Positions 33,212-44,158 of a DNA stretch of 64,000 nucleotides are shown in pieces; positions within the stretch are counted from its first letter, which is position 1, and every line of letters starts with the position of its first letter. The DNA is from Phytophthora sp. 'mugwort' (lineage: Eukaryota > Oomycota > Peronosporomycetes > Peronosporales > Peronosporaceae). The notes under the pieces are model-generated. The model made no database searches. It saw nothing but the letters and a program-made list of their open reading frames with translations, and had not been told where the DNA came from. Where the stretch lies: the NCBI GenBank assembly GCA_033558025.1, contig JAUCEF010000007.1, forward strand, positions 5,270,001-5,334,000, in the 5' to 3' direction. The translations under genes were made by a program, and so were the position numbers.

Positions 33212-34298
33212 TGGATCCGTGGATGGATCGCAAAGACGCAGGCCAGTGTTACATTTGCCGGGTGAAGCTAAGTGGTAGAGTTGTCACGAAGTAGGCAAGT
33301 GGAGCGCAGCCATCGTGAGAAGGCATACGCAGAGTGTCGCCGCCGGGTATCGGTGTGCAGCACAGAGGAAATCGAAGCCAATATACTACAGACTGCACTT
33401 GCATTAGCTAAGTTAGGGCATCAGAGGAGACGGGTGAAGAAGTCACTGACCGCTGTCGATCACCGCAACAAATAAGAGAGAGAGAGAGAGAGAGGAGAAG
33501 AGCTCGCGGTGACGTAGTGGCCAGGCCCCGTGACTCGCCGTAGTTATCGGACAGAGAGAATGCTAGGCGGTGACAGCTCGTGTCGAGCCACAAGAGAAAT
33601 CCGGCAACGGCTCTAGTTGATCACCACCGAGGTTAGCTAAGCCACACGAGCAGTGGTGAGGAAGTAGGGGACCTAAGTACGCGCAATTGCACTCGGGATA
33701 TCGGTAAGTCGAGGAGCCCGTGTATTGTGTGTGGTGCAGGGGTACGCTAAGGACGCAGGGTGGATCTCACGTGCAGTCGAGTGGTCGCTCCGTGGACAAG
33801 GTGTCCTCGTGCGTGTTGCGTGTGGGTAAGTCGGCTGTCCGTTGCCAGCGGAGACCACGCTACCCGCCAGTATGAGGTCCGAGCACGGTGCGGGTTGGTG
33901 GTTGACAAGTGAGGGATAGCTTATTCTAACTTAAAAATTGTATTCTTTATCGTATACCTACTTTTGATTTTGGGAGTTACTTTTTTAAGTACATTCCTAA
34001 ACTAAGGGCCGTTCTTAAGTTCCAGGGACGAATCCCAGAAAAAAAAACTGTCCCAATTTCCCAAAATAAGAATGAAAGGCTGGAAGTTTATGTAATTTAC
34101 ATAACTTACAGAAATCATAAACCTGTGCAACATCCTAAATCTATTACGAATTTGCCACCACTCATCATTCACAGATACGACGAAGGAAAACAGTATGACG
34201 CGGCAACTACTGATGCGGCGTCGATACTGCTAAATTCGTTCCTCATGTGAAGTACAGCATTAAAACTTTCGTTATCTTCGACAGTGACGCTCCGCCAC
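33212..34298. other. no gene seen; GA microsatellite inside
   Basis: Short ORFs only. An (AG)n microsatellite occupies about 33475-33495. From 33930 on the sequence becomes AT-rich. Confidence 0.5.
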
Positions 34299-34739
34299 TT
34301 AGCTGACTTCATGACTAGCGAGGTCCCCTAGGCTGGAGAGATGCTCGCAGTGAACATCAGAGAACAGTATATTTAGCAGCCTAAACATGCACTCCACAGT
34401 CCTGCGGTCCGCCACGCCCTGCTGGAAAGGATCTTGAACTGCGTCTGTAGCCTGGATGGTCTCCGCTACGACGAGAGAGGCTCGCAGGGCAGCCATGTAC
34501 GACGATTTGTTCAGCGAAGCCGGCGTGGCTTTCAGCCGCCGACATTCCGTGAGGAGAGCATTGGCTCCCCATGTCTTGTAGGTCTCCATGGCACCTACAA
34601 CGCGATCTAGCTCCTCCATTGCTGCTTGCGCTTGGTGCTTGGGGCCTTTAGTTGTGTCTTCCACCACTCGTCCCACTCCCGACGGCGCGTAATAAACTTC
34701 GGAGCGGGACGATCTCGGGAGTTCCTGGTCCTGCATCAC
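34299..34739 (-). pseudogene. fragment of an oomycete repeat-family protein, function unknown
   Basis: 147-codon ORF with helical, charged sequence (QAQAAMEELDRVVGAMETYK, DRRTVECMFRLLNILFSD). The FRLLNILFSD block reminds me of a multi-copy hypothetical family in Phytophthora, some members of which are annotated as Myb/SANT-like. I cannot confirm that. It ends right after GDLASHEVS, where the family normally continues, so it is probably truncated. Confidence 0.4.
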
Positions 34740-35297
34740 TGATCAGCTGGTCCACTTACACACACACACAATGCGCTATTGCGTGCCGGGAGGTGGGAGC
34801 GGGAACTTAAAAACGTCCCTAAGCACCTACTTCTAGGTCTCAAAACGCCTATCTATAGATGAAGTAGGTGAAGTAGGCTGAGCGCCTATTTAGAGGAGGC
34901 CTGTATCCCCGATAATAATTCAGGGGTTAAGGAGGCAGTGTTGGCTTTTAACGTGCTTTGTTCCCTTAAGTTAAGTGGAAACCCGTGTAAAAAAGTAAAA
35001 TTCCGATTTTAATCGGCTTCTAAAAAAGTAAGGAGCAAATCAGGTCCTTGACTAGCCAGCGGCGGGCGCTGGCCCGACCTCAGCAGGACTTCTGCTTCGC
35101 TGAAGTGGAGCATGAAACCAGCTGGTTCGACAGTGTGCGCTCCCAGTGACCATTTGCATGATGCGGCGGCGACATGGGTAATGTCCCGCACCAGGTTATA
35201 CGGTGCCCGTGCCAGGCGTCCAAGGGTGGGTCTCGAGTGCCCAATATGCAGGGCTGCCGATTATGGCATGTTTACTGATGTTGGACAATGCACAACA
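34740..35297. other. no gene seen
   Basis: Contains a short (AC)n tract (34758-34769) and a degenerate CCTA-rich patch around 34830-34900. No ORF has recognisable features. Confidence 0.4.
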
Positions 35298-36616
35298 CTA
35301 AATAAGGTCATGAGTCCAGAAGCGAATTGTCGAGGAGCTGGAATTGATGAAGCCGAACACCACGCCAATCACGTGTTTTTTTTGAAGACGTGAAAAGGAT
35401 GAAATATCGAGAAGCTGTTGTTTACGAGGCTGTGCGGTTGTACCCAGCACTATGCATGAACTACAACCCCGCACATTAATAATGACATTACGACCAGTAA
35501 CACATACATAATGGCGTAATGACAAACGATGATCAATCGATGTACTACCGACGGTTCGCACAGTCTTGCCATGCAGCACACGAACACAGCCAGACTCGAA
35601 GTCTGGACTGTGTATGATGTCAGCTCGTGGTCATGTAAAACCAATACAATCGTTAGCATACAGTTTTAAAACTCGTATCGCACACACTTGACTTACCTAG
35701 GTAGGCTGCGTACTGAGACTTGGCAGCAATAAGTCCGTCGAACCATTTGCGAGCGTCCAGTAGGTCGACATCGGTTCCTTGAAGAGCCTTCGAAACGGAC
35801 TCCATATCCTTCAGCTCTATGTGGAAAGCGCGCAGGCGCCGGTTGCAGGCGGGCGAGGGAAGCAAGTCTGCAACGTCGTCATCCTCCTTGTCCAGGTGCT
35901 CCAGCAGCTTAAAGTATCGGTGGAGCATCATGAACGTAGAACTCCACCGGGTATCTTGACGAATTACGGGTCAAAGGCCAGTATAAGCCAAAAAGTAGAA
36001 AATAATCATAATTTTAGAGGTTAAATGGCACAAATATATAGCATAGCATAAAACAGCACAGAATAAAGAAAGGCGTACCGTAACTTAGCCGATTAAGTCA
36101 GCGTCCTTAGCTTGATCATCAGTGCCTGCACTTGAGCAAGGTCGTCCTCGTGGTCTTGTAGTTGCTGTTGCACCGCGAGGTCGGGTCGGTTTGAAGTACA
36201 CCCCACCAGCGGGACGCCAAGTAGGGTAGCAAGACGTCGGTCGACGCTGCAATTGTCACCTATGATAAATACACTCTGCTGAAACTGCTTGCCAAAGCCG
36301 CGCGGCAGCATGTTAGCTAGGAACCCCCGTGAGCGACGGCAGAAAGTTCGTCGTTGGGCTCGTTCAAGAGAGGGACCATGCACAGCAGCGGGGTCTTCAC
36401 CTTGCCGTCCGCTTCGTAGCAAGCGAACACAGCGAGGTAGTTCTCGGACACATGGGTCCATCCGTCAAGGATGGTACCAAAAATGTCCGGCAGTTTGAAG
36501 TCAATAAACCTCTTCACTGCTAGCACGACCCCTTCCATCGTGCGCAAAGTCTCCATGCAGATTGGGTCCAGCGTCGTGTAGCTAATTACAAAATATACGC
36601 GACGGGGGTCGCACAC
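35298..36616 (-). pseudogene. hAT-superfamily transposase pseudogene
   Basis: Read on the minus strand in pieces. DIFGTILDGWTHVSENYLAV (36500-36435) contains the first catalytic Asp with the hAT-type DGW motif. VFIIGDNCSVDRRLATLLGV with GCTSNRPDLAV (36280-36170) has the second Asp region. QDTRWSSTFMMLHRYFKLLE (35960-35900) carries the RW motif typical of hAT. LLPSPACNRRLRAFHIELK and SKALQGTDVDLLDARKWFDG follow (35870-35730), then SPDFESGCVRVLHGKTVR (35605-35550). Multiple frame breaks occur, and an AT-rich stretch of about 110 bp splits it near 35980-36090. The N-terminal BED-type zinc finger and the C-terminal dimerisation domain were not found. No terminal repeats were identified. Confidence 0.7.
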
Positions 36617-36710
36617 ACCCTGGCCTGAGGAAGCGTAGCTTCTAACCGAGACAAACGCCCTGCGTCTCTGTCTTCGTGTCGCACGTGGAAAGCCTGGCTT
36701 TCTAATAGTC

Positions 36711-37069
36711 TGTGGGACAGGGTTCCCACGACTAGCGAACTTCTAGGTTAGATTTTAGCTGAGTCTTTATTAACATGCTCCTATGTTCCTACTTACTGTA
36801 AACTGCCCAATTAATGCATCCCCTAAGTCATCGGTTTCTCAATGGGTGGCTCTCAAGCCATCTCTCCTTCCTAAGTGCGATTCGTACCTAAACGTGTATC
36901 TCACCTAGGTACGATTCGTACCTAACTGTGTCTCTCGTCTAAGCGCAATCTATACTTAGTGGTGCGTCTTCTCTCCTAGATTCGATCCGTACCTAGTGTG
37001 TGGGCATCCGATATTGTGTGGTCACACCAACTGGTCATGGGCTATCCATCAGGAACACGCCCCATTACA
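36711..37069 (-). repeat. 3' LTR of the family A element at 36.7-43.6 kb
   Basis: No second copy lies in the window, so this call rests on three facts. In element orientation it starts TGTAATGGGGCG right after a purine tract (GATGGAGGG). That boundary matches TGTAACGGGG after GGGGAGGA at the LTR 58080-58443. The 359-bp length equals the other family A LTRs (361-364). The other edge starts TGTGGGACAGGG on the plus strand, similar to the other LTRs' inverted end. A poly-A-signal-like AATAAA lies on the minus strand near 36765. Confidence 0.6.
36871..37002 (+). repeat. four degenerate ~33-bp tandem units inside the LTR
   Basis: Units begin at 36871, 36904, 36939 and 36976. Each carries a TAGGTACGATTCGTACCTA-like near-palindrome that degrades from unit to unit, followed by a pyrimidine-rich spacer ending TCTC. 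Confidence 0.75.
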
Positions 37070-37213
37070 CCCTCCATCACCCAAACGGAGAACACCGTAC
37101 GGGAAAGGTCCGAGGGGAATCCAGAGGAAAACGGGCACTTCGTGCCACCCCCGGAGGTTGGACCTCACTTCTCAAAAGCCCCGCCGAGGCCGACGATACT
37201 TCGGCCAACGGGC

Positions 37214-38194
37214 ATGACCAAGCCCACGACACCACCAAGCCCCGCGGCGCCCAGCGCACCTGCAACACCCGCCTACACGCCCGTGTCCGAGGCCGCAGCG
37301 TCCAACGCTGGCCCAATGAAGACCAGGAGCCAGACGAAGGCGGACTTCGCCAACAAGAAGGCCGGAAAGGCGAAGGCTCCGCGGGCCAGCACCAAGCCGA
37401 AGGCGAAGAAGCCCAAGTCGTAAACGACACGAAGTGTCCGTTCCAGGCCCCGTGGGTTCGCTGAGCGATGAGTCGGGCGACGAGGATGACGATGTGGTCA
37501 ATCTGAACCTCGTTCTTCCTGACGAGGACATGCCTAGCAAGGCTACGTCCGCCGAGAAGGCGAAGACTCCTGTGCCTGCGAAGAGCTTGACCCCGCCGAG
37601 CACGCCGTCCGTCAAAGTGGTCCCGCCGATCAGCGCACCGGAGGCAACGACGGACCCAAAGAAGGGTATGGCCAAAGATCTATGCGTCGATGCGCCTGTC
37701 GAGGCGGCCCCGTCCAAGCCTCTCGCAGAGGCGCCCGTCACTGACGTCGAGGTGAAGGGCAAGACGCCTACGGATCCATATGGGATGTGCCAGTGGCCCC
37801 AGAGAGCCGCCCGTTCCCCGAAGATGTCTTCCACGAGATGGACTACGAGTTGTCGGAGGATGAACACGAGTCGCCGCCGTCTTCTTCACAGCTCACTGAG
37901 CAGCAGCGTGCTACCCATCCGGAAAGCCCTGCGAGTCCGCGCAGCAAAGCTGCCGTCGCAAGAGCCAAGCTGGTGTCTAAGAACCGTGAAGTCACGGCTG
38001 AGTCAGCCACTCCTGCGCCTCAGCTCGAGGAGCTTCTTATCATCACCAACGTTGGTGTCGACGAAGTGCTCGACCCCGCGCGTCTGCAGCGCGTCTTGAC
38101 GCCGAACGATCTCAAGACCGCAAACATGTACACGAGCCGTCGGCCCCGCGAAGTCGTGAACAGCCGGCGAAGCCGTCAGCCCGGTGTCCCGTAG
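37214..38194 (+). pseudogene. ORF antisense to pol, inside the 3' end of the family A element
   Basis: Opens 145 bp from the inner LTR edge with MTKPTTPPSPAAPSAPATPA and soon MKTRSQTKADFANKK, a basic Lys/Ala/Pro tract, then acidic DESGDEDDDVVNLNLVLPDE, Pro/Thr-rich linkers and MDYELSEDEHESPPSSSQ. It ends SRRSRQPGVP. Two frame changes (about 37425 and 37785) and a TAA (37421-37423) break it. A minus-strand ORF at 57891-57517 has the same position relative to a family A LTR and a similar start (MTKTRSGSGAQ) and charge pattern. No known domain is evident. It could be a regulatory or nucleic-acid-binding protein of the element, or a captured disordered ORF. Confidence 0.5.
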
Positions 38195-38512
38195 CTAGCT
38201 GCGAGGAATGTCCGATCGTTCTTGCGAGCGATACGGCTCTCATCCGACAGTCCAATGAGGTTGAGTTCGAGGCTTGGCTTCGCAACGCCGGCTACCCCGT
38301 AGCTGAGTTACTGCGATCGCCTGATCGCTTAGATTGGCTCTTGCTGTGACGTCTTCGCTTTCGCATGGCGAAAATGAAAGCTGACCGGACTTGGGATCGA
38401 CGTTGGGACGTCCGAGACTTGCCCACACCGCGTTGTCCTCGAGGAGGGCTTGGCGAAGGTGCAGAAGTCGAGGCATTCACAGCCCGTTGAACTAGGAGCG
38501 TTCTCGGGCCTG

Positions 38513-41500
38513 TTAGCGCCGACCGGCTCCGTGGGAGCGCTTATAAGCGTCCGCGATGTCGGCGTAGTCCACCACGAGGCGGTTTTCCGCCTCCCACGCA
38601 TTATCGGACGAGGGGTAGCAACGCCACTTCATGAGATACTGGTCGACGCCCGCACACCTTCGGTGTTTCACCAGCTTCTCTGCATGGAACTACTGCTCCT
38701 CATCACTATCCAGTAGGGGTGAAAGTGGCCGCAACGGCCGTTGCTGGGTCGTAGCGACTAGAGTTGACACCACCGACTGGTTCGGGGAACCTCGCGGAAG
38801 CGATGACGAATTGCTAGAGCCTTCTGGACGTTCATCGAACGGATATGATCGCTTTGCGTGGCCGCCAACAGCTCCTGGAGACGCGATTGGAGCGGGGGTT
38901 GCGCCAGGCCCCGACTTAGACGTGGAGAGGCACCGCCTGTGGGCGAAGGTGGATTGCCTGGAGCAGACTTGACGCAGTCTATGATGCGTTTCCGTCATTC
39001 GCTCGAAGAGCAGGTCGGGTGGATCCGGGATCTTTATGGCCGCGTCCGAAGCCTGGAGCGGCACCCGCCTGTCGAACCTGCGATAGCTGCTTCTGCTGCG
39101 CGGCCTTCATCGGCGCCTGTGAATGTGGAGACACTGATGCGCGTGGTGCAGAGCGCTCTGCGTCACTACCTCGGCACGGGGCGGGGCCTCGGGCAGACCC
39201 GGCGGAAGACGCCCAGCCTCATGGTACGCTTTGGGCATGCCGACGCAGGACGTTGGATGCGTCGCCATGGACGATGGCAGATCCAGCGTGTAGGCGTTGT
39301 CATGGACTCCAATGACCGTGAACGGCCCCACGAATCGTGGCCTGAGTTTTGTGTGCACCCCACCGAAGGCACTACGCGTATAGGAAGATTTTGGCTTTTA
39401 ATAATACCAAATCTCCAAAATTCTAAACATTTGAGTGTTGTTGCGCCCGTGGCGGTCAATGTTTTCCTTTTGTAGGTCTTGGGCGGCTGCCATGGCGTCA
39501 CGGATGCGAGCGCGAATCGCTGCTCCAGCCTCGATGAAGGAAAGAAGGTTCCGTTTCACGGACGGGCGTACGCCTTTGAGACCCATTGGGTCGTCGTCGA
39601 CAGACCCTCCCACATTCGAATCAGAAGCCGGAGGCAATGATAACGGCGTACGCGGATGCCGCAACCCATTAACGTAGAATGGGGTGAACCCCGTGGATAC
39701 GTGAACCGCGTTATTCAGCGCAAATTCCACTTGGGCAACTGCGTGCTCCACTTCGTGGGTTCTGCCACGCAGACACTGCGCGAGACGTCTTCCAAGGCAC
39801 GGTTGACGCGTTCGGTTTGACCATCGGTCTGTGCATACACCGTCGTGGACATGTTCAACTTCGTACCGAGAAGTCGGAACAGGTGTTGCCAGAAGTGAGA
39901 CACAAACCGAGGGTCTCTGTCACTGACAAATTCCTCTGGGAGGCCGTGATGACGGAAGACGTTGTCAATGAAGAGTTGAGCCGCCTGTGGCGCTGTCACA
40001 CTCTTCTTCACGGCCACCAGCCGTACCATCTTGCTCAGCCGGCAAACAAAGACCAAGATACCAGTATGGCCTTTCCCATCGGGCGGTAACTCGAAGGTGA
40101 AGTCTATGCTCATCGAGCGCCAACAGTCAGCCGGAACCGGCAAGCTCATTACTGGCGCTGCCGAAGCGGGAGAGGGTTTCACCCGTTGGCACGTCTCGCA
40201 CGGCTTGACGTAAGATCGAACCCACTTATACATATAGGGCCACCACTAATCCCGTGCCACTGACGTGTACGTCTATTCTCGACCCGAGTGGCCGCTAAGC
40301 GCCGTGTCGTGGGCCGCAAAGAGAATTTGGTGCCTCAGGGTGTCGTTGTTAGGCACGACCAGGCGAGGATCGTTCTCTTTATCTACCTGGTAGTAGAGAA
40401 GATCCTGAGAGAGGGTATAGCGGTGCACCCACGCGCGTTGATGAGCCGTAAGCTGGGCATTCCTAGAGCCCGCGCGCAGCGCTTGTACCAATCTCTGAGA
40501 TCGTCGTCTGCTGCCTAAGCGTCATGGATCAGCTCGTGGAGCGGCGACTCAAGAAGCACGGCGTGTGCTAGCTCGTAGTCTGGTCTCCTGAAGACCGCGT
40601 CTGCCAGGATGTTTTGCTTGCCCGGCTTGTACTCCACCGTGAAGTTGTACTCGGCGAAGAACGATAGCCAACACGCCATGCGCTGAGAGAGATGCGGTGA
40701 CGAGGCCGCCGTCCTTAATGAGGCATGGTCTATGTAAAATCACAGAGGGTTTGCTGCCCAGCAGATGAACCCTGAACTTCACTAGCGCGTACTTCATCGC
40801 GAGGAAGTCCTTATCGTGGACAGGGTAGTTCTTTTCCGCAGCTTTCAGCTGCCAAGATTGGAACGAGATCACCCTCTCGCTCCCCTCGGCATCAACTTGG
40901 AGTAGGGCACAGCCGATGACGAAGTCAGAGACGTCACACACAACGCTAAACGGACGATCCTTGTCGGGGAGTGCCAGAATTGGGGCACTCTGCAGACTCT
41001 GCTTGATGTCTTCGAAGGCTCTCTGAGCTCACCGGTCCATGATCCGTCTGCTTCTTTCTTTAGGAGGTTCGTCAAAGACCTGGCCTACGCAGCGTAGTTC
41101 TCGTTTTACTTGTGTAAGTAGTTGGCGAGGCCGAGCCACTTGGGCAGATCCCGCTGGGAGGTAGGCACAGGCAACCGCGAAATTGCTTCAATCTTCTTGG
41201 GGTCAGCCCTTATGTCATCCTTCCCAAGGAAGCACCGGAGGAACGGGATTCTTCCGCGCCGAAGATGCACTTGTTAATGTTTGCATACAAACGGTTCTCC
41301 CTCATCCACAACAAAACCTCATGGAGGTGTGCAATGTGCATTTCGACGTAGGTCTTCCACCCGCAACGCGGCTGTGAACGAAGATGTCGTCGAATTAGGT
41401 CTGCACAAAGTGTCGCAGCGGCCGGAATAACTGTGTCACCAAGCGATTAAACGTCGCTGGCGCGTTAGATAACCCTTGGGACATCACCAACCATTCCCAC

Positions 41501-42969
41501 AACATCCCGCTGGAAGTACTCACTGCTGTCAGATGAATATCCGATTCCCGCATCAGTAGCTGATAGTATCCGTCGACCATATCGAGCGCTCTGAACACCG
41601 TGCAGCCGCCATGTTGTTCTGCAACACATCCTTCCGAGGAATAGACGTTGATGCCGGGATGGTGGCAGCATTCAGCTTGTTGAAGGCGTGAACCATACGC
41701 CACTTCCCGTTGGGTTTGCGCCCACAGAACGTCGGGGACGAGTGCGGCGACTTTGACTCGCGCACCGTGCCGGCGGCATGCTTCGCCGCGAAGAACGCGT
41801 CGATCGTATCGACTTGTTCCTTCTGAAGCGGCCACTGCCGTGTGGTGCAATACTTGGTACCAGGCTCCAAGTCGATTTCGTGGCGAACGCCACGATCCGG
41901 TGGTAAGAAGGAAGAGGGGGGGGGGGGCGGAGACCACATCCGAGACCTCCTTCAATAGAGGATAATATGGATCCGAGTGATCCTTTAAAATGGCTGCGCC
42001 GTAACGCCGTTGTCTCTGCGCGCCCCTTTCTTCTTCTAGAACGTCTGGGTCCATGACCGACGAGCTATTAATCTCCATCGAGTCCTGCTCTCGGCGGAGA
42101 AGGACGAGGTCCTCAGTTTCTCCCGACTTCAATGACTTGAGAAATTCGACGTACAATAGCTCCTCGAGCTCCATGAGCTCCGACACCCCGGCAAGGCAGT
42201 TAGCTTAACGCCCGTCTTTCGGTTTTCCGTGAGTGTATTAACGACCACAGTGGTGGACACCCCTCTCACTGGGCCAGCAGGTAGGGATACAGCCTCGTTG
42301 TCAATCACTTCATTCGTGGGAGCCTCTGCTCGACCATCTTGGGTTGCGCGGTGTCCGTCGTCAGCGTCTTCCTCATCTGCGTGAGCTGAGCCAACTCGGA
42401 CGCGTTGCGTTGTGGGAGCCTCAGCTCGACACCTTGGGTTTCAGAAACGACGACTCGTTCGGCACAGCCGGCGAGGTCTGTTCTTCACGTGGCACTCGGT
42501 GCTCGTGCACAACCCCCGTCACGGGATGAGGAGGGGACATGACCCGCCAAAGTTTTATCCACGAGGGGGTTGTGGCTAGCACCTATGGTGCGACTGCGCC
42601 AGTCGATCCACGGCTCATGCCTCACAAGCCAGGGCTGCCAAGGATCAGGGCGTATCGATCATCCATGTCGAGGACAATGAACGGTTCGACCGAGTTAAAA
42701 TCGTCAAATTTGACAGTCAAAGAGAGAATAACCTTCCACGTCGATACAATTGAACCATTCGCTAAGCGAACAGACACATTATGATTACCCCTAGAGTCTT
42801 CTAAAGCTTTAGCATACAGTGTACTGTTTCTAGCAACGCTGGTCTTCGCTGCGAAAGTGTAGGACGCTCCTGAATCGATCAGGATGGTCATAGGTTCTTC
42901 GTACCCTTTCACGCTGGTGGTGATGACCATGAGGTTAGACCGCGTAGCGGCCACCGAGAGAAACAACAA
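38513..42969 (-). pseudogene. pol of family A element: protease, RT, RNase H, integrase, chromodomain
   Basis: Protease TILIDSGASYTFAAKTSV (about 42890-42840) with the GSPGL end. The RT region 42186-41395 has RHEIDLEPGTKY, GKWRMVHAFNKLN, DMVDGYYQLLMRESDIHL, SQGLSNAPATFNRLVTQ, and DDIFVHSR just after a stop. RNase H is at 40980-40740 (FSVVCDVSDFVIGCALLQV, YPVHDKDFLAMKYALVKFRV). The integrase zinc region has HDTALSGHSGRE and CETCQRVKP. The core has MSIDFTFELP (40115), SDRDPRFVSHFW (39925) and the Glu in TDGQTERVNRAL (39825). The chromodomain is QYLMKWRCYPSSDNAWEAEN (38650-38590). Pol ends at TAA 38515-38513. There are many frame breaks, so it is inactive. Confidence 0.8.
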
Positions 42970-43059
42970 CGTTGTTCAGGGACTTTCTCCCCTGGACGGG
43001 GATGTAGCGAAGCCTCCATTGGCCGAAAGAGTGGAGTCTCCCAGCAGGGCGTCCCGCAC

Positions 43060-43576
43060 CTACTGGGAGCCGTCGTTTTCCGACAAGTCGGACTCAATTA
43101 CATTGAGCGATGTCGACGACGAGGTGGCCTTGCCACGGTTGGCTCGCCACCGGTTTGTCGGACAATTACGACAGAAATGGCCTACTTCGTTGCAGCAGAA
43201 ACAGCGACCACTCGCTCGTGGTCTTTGAGGGGAGTCGATCGGACTTGGCAGAAGAGATCTCCATGGGGGTGGGGCCCTCAGACGACTCTGAAGGACCAGT
43301 ATGCCCCTGTGTAGAACGCACACAGTGATCTTCCAGCAGAGCGAGATGTACTGCCTCGTTGAGGTCTTGGGTTGACGTCAAAAGAGCCCTGTCCGCACCG
43401 GACCCATAGTCATGGATGGAACGCTTGCCTTGCTTGCATTGCAAGAACAGAGAGCGATACGCCAGATTGGTCAACAGGAAATTCTTGCGGAACTCCTGTT
43501 CCATCAACGACCATGAGGTGAAATACCCCGGAGACGAGGTCTCTCGAGCCATAGCGGGGGGGGGTTGAGAAACCAA
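43060..43576 (-). pseudogene. gag C-terminal part of family A element
   Basis: The capsid-like SPGYFTSWSLMEQEFRKNF corresponds in place to TPGSFASWAQLCEQLRAAF in the related element at about 60190. A CCHC zinc knuckle, CFCCNEVGHFCRNC (43220-43175), follows. The reading is cut at about 43550-43565 by a G-run and the family B LTR. Confidence 0.7.
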
Positions 43577-44054
43577 AGGGCGAGCGCGACCTGGCCAAGC
43601 TATCCAAGGGCTGCCACGTGTGCAGGAAGATCGCCAAAGTTTAGACTTGGTCTATGCATGGGGCCAATAGAAATCCCCTATACTATTCTCAAGTCTGTCT
43701 TCCAGTGCAAATTCGGTTCTGATTTATACCTTAGCCTATCTACCTTCGGGTCCCATCCCAAAACCTATCCTACGGACTACTTATAACACAGGATCCCATC
43801 TCTGACCTATTCCTGACCACCCGTCTCCACTCTACCTCCGTTTAGCTACGGATCTTCAACCCGGTGTGTACTAAACTGATCGGATCTAGTACTTAGATCC
43901 TACCCCACGGGACGGATCCAGGATCCGAACCATATACAGACCAGGCGTGTCGCATGGTCCGGATCCATCACCTTGGCGTTGTTATGGCTGCCACCGATGA
44001 CGTGGATCTTCCGGCTGCCGGTCAACTTCCATCTTATCCGGATCTGCAATGCCA
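43566..44054 (-). repeat. 3' LTR of family B element
   Basis: Starts TGAGAAACCAAAGG and ends GATCTGCAATGCCA on the plus strand. In element orientation it therefore starts TGGCATTGC and ends in CA. It matches 55298-55786, with one difference over the first ~414 bp and about 12 over the last ~80 bp. Confidence 0.9.
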
Positions 44055-44158
44055 TCATTGCCCCTGACACATTCTGACCACGGCGCAACGGTAACACACC
44101 ATATCACGTGATCCACAATTCAACCCACCGCCGTCCACCCAGATCAAACCTCTCTACC

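Larger units (their letters stand above)
36711..43565 (-). mobile_element. Ty3/Gypsy element, family A, truncated on its gag side
   Basis: Order on the minus strand: partial gag (43565), zinc knuckle, protease, RT, RNase H, integrase, chromodomain, then a plus-strand ORF region, then an LTR-like end at 36711-37069. RT and linker sequences are clearly related to the plus-strand element at 59352-64000, so I place both in one family. Its 5' LTR and gag start are missing, because the LTR of the family B element begins at 43566. Confidence 0.75.

Noticed and set aside
33475..33495. GA microsatellite as a regulatory element
   Set aside because: A simple-sequence tract with no nearby intact gene, so I have no support for a role.
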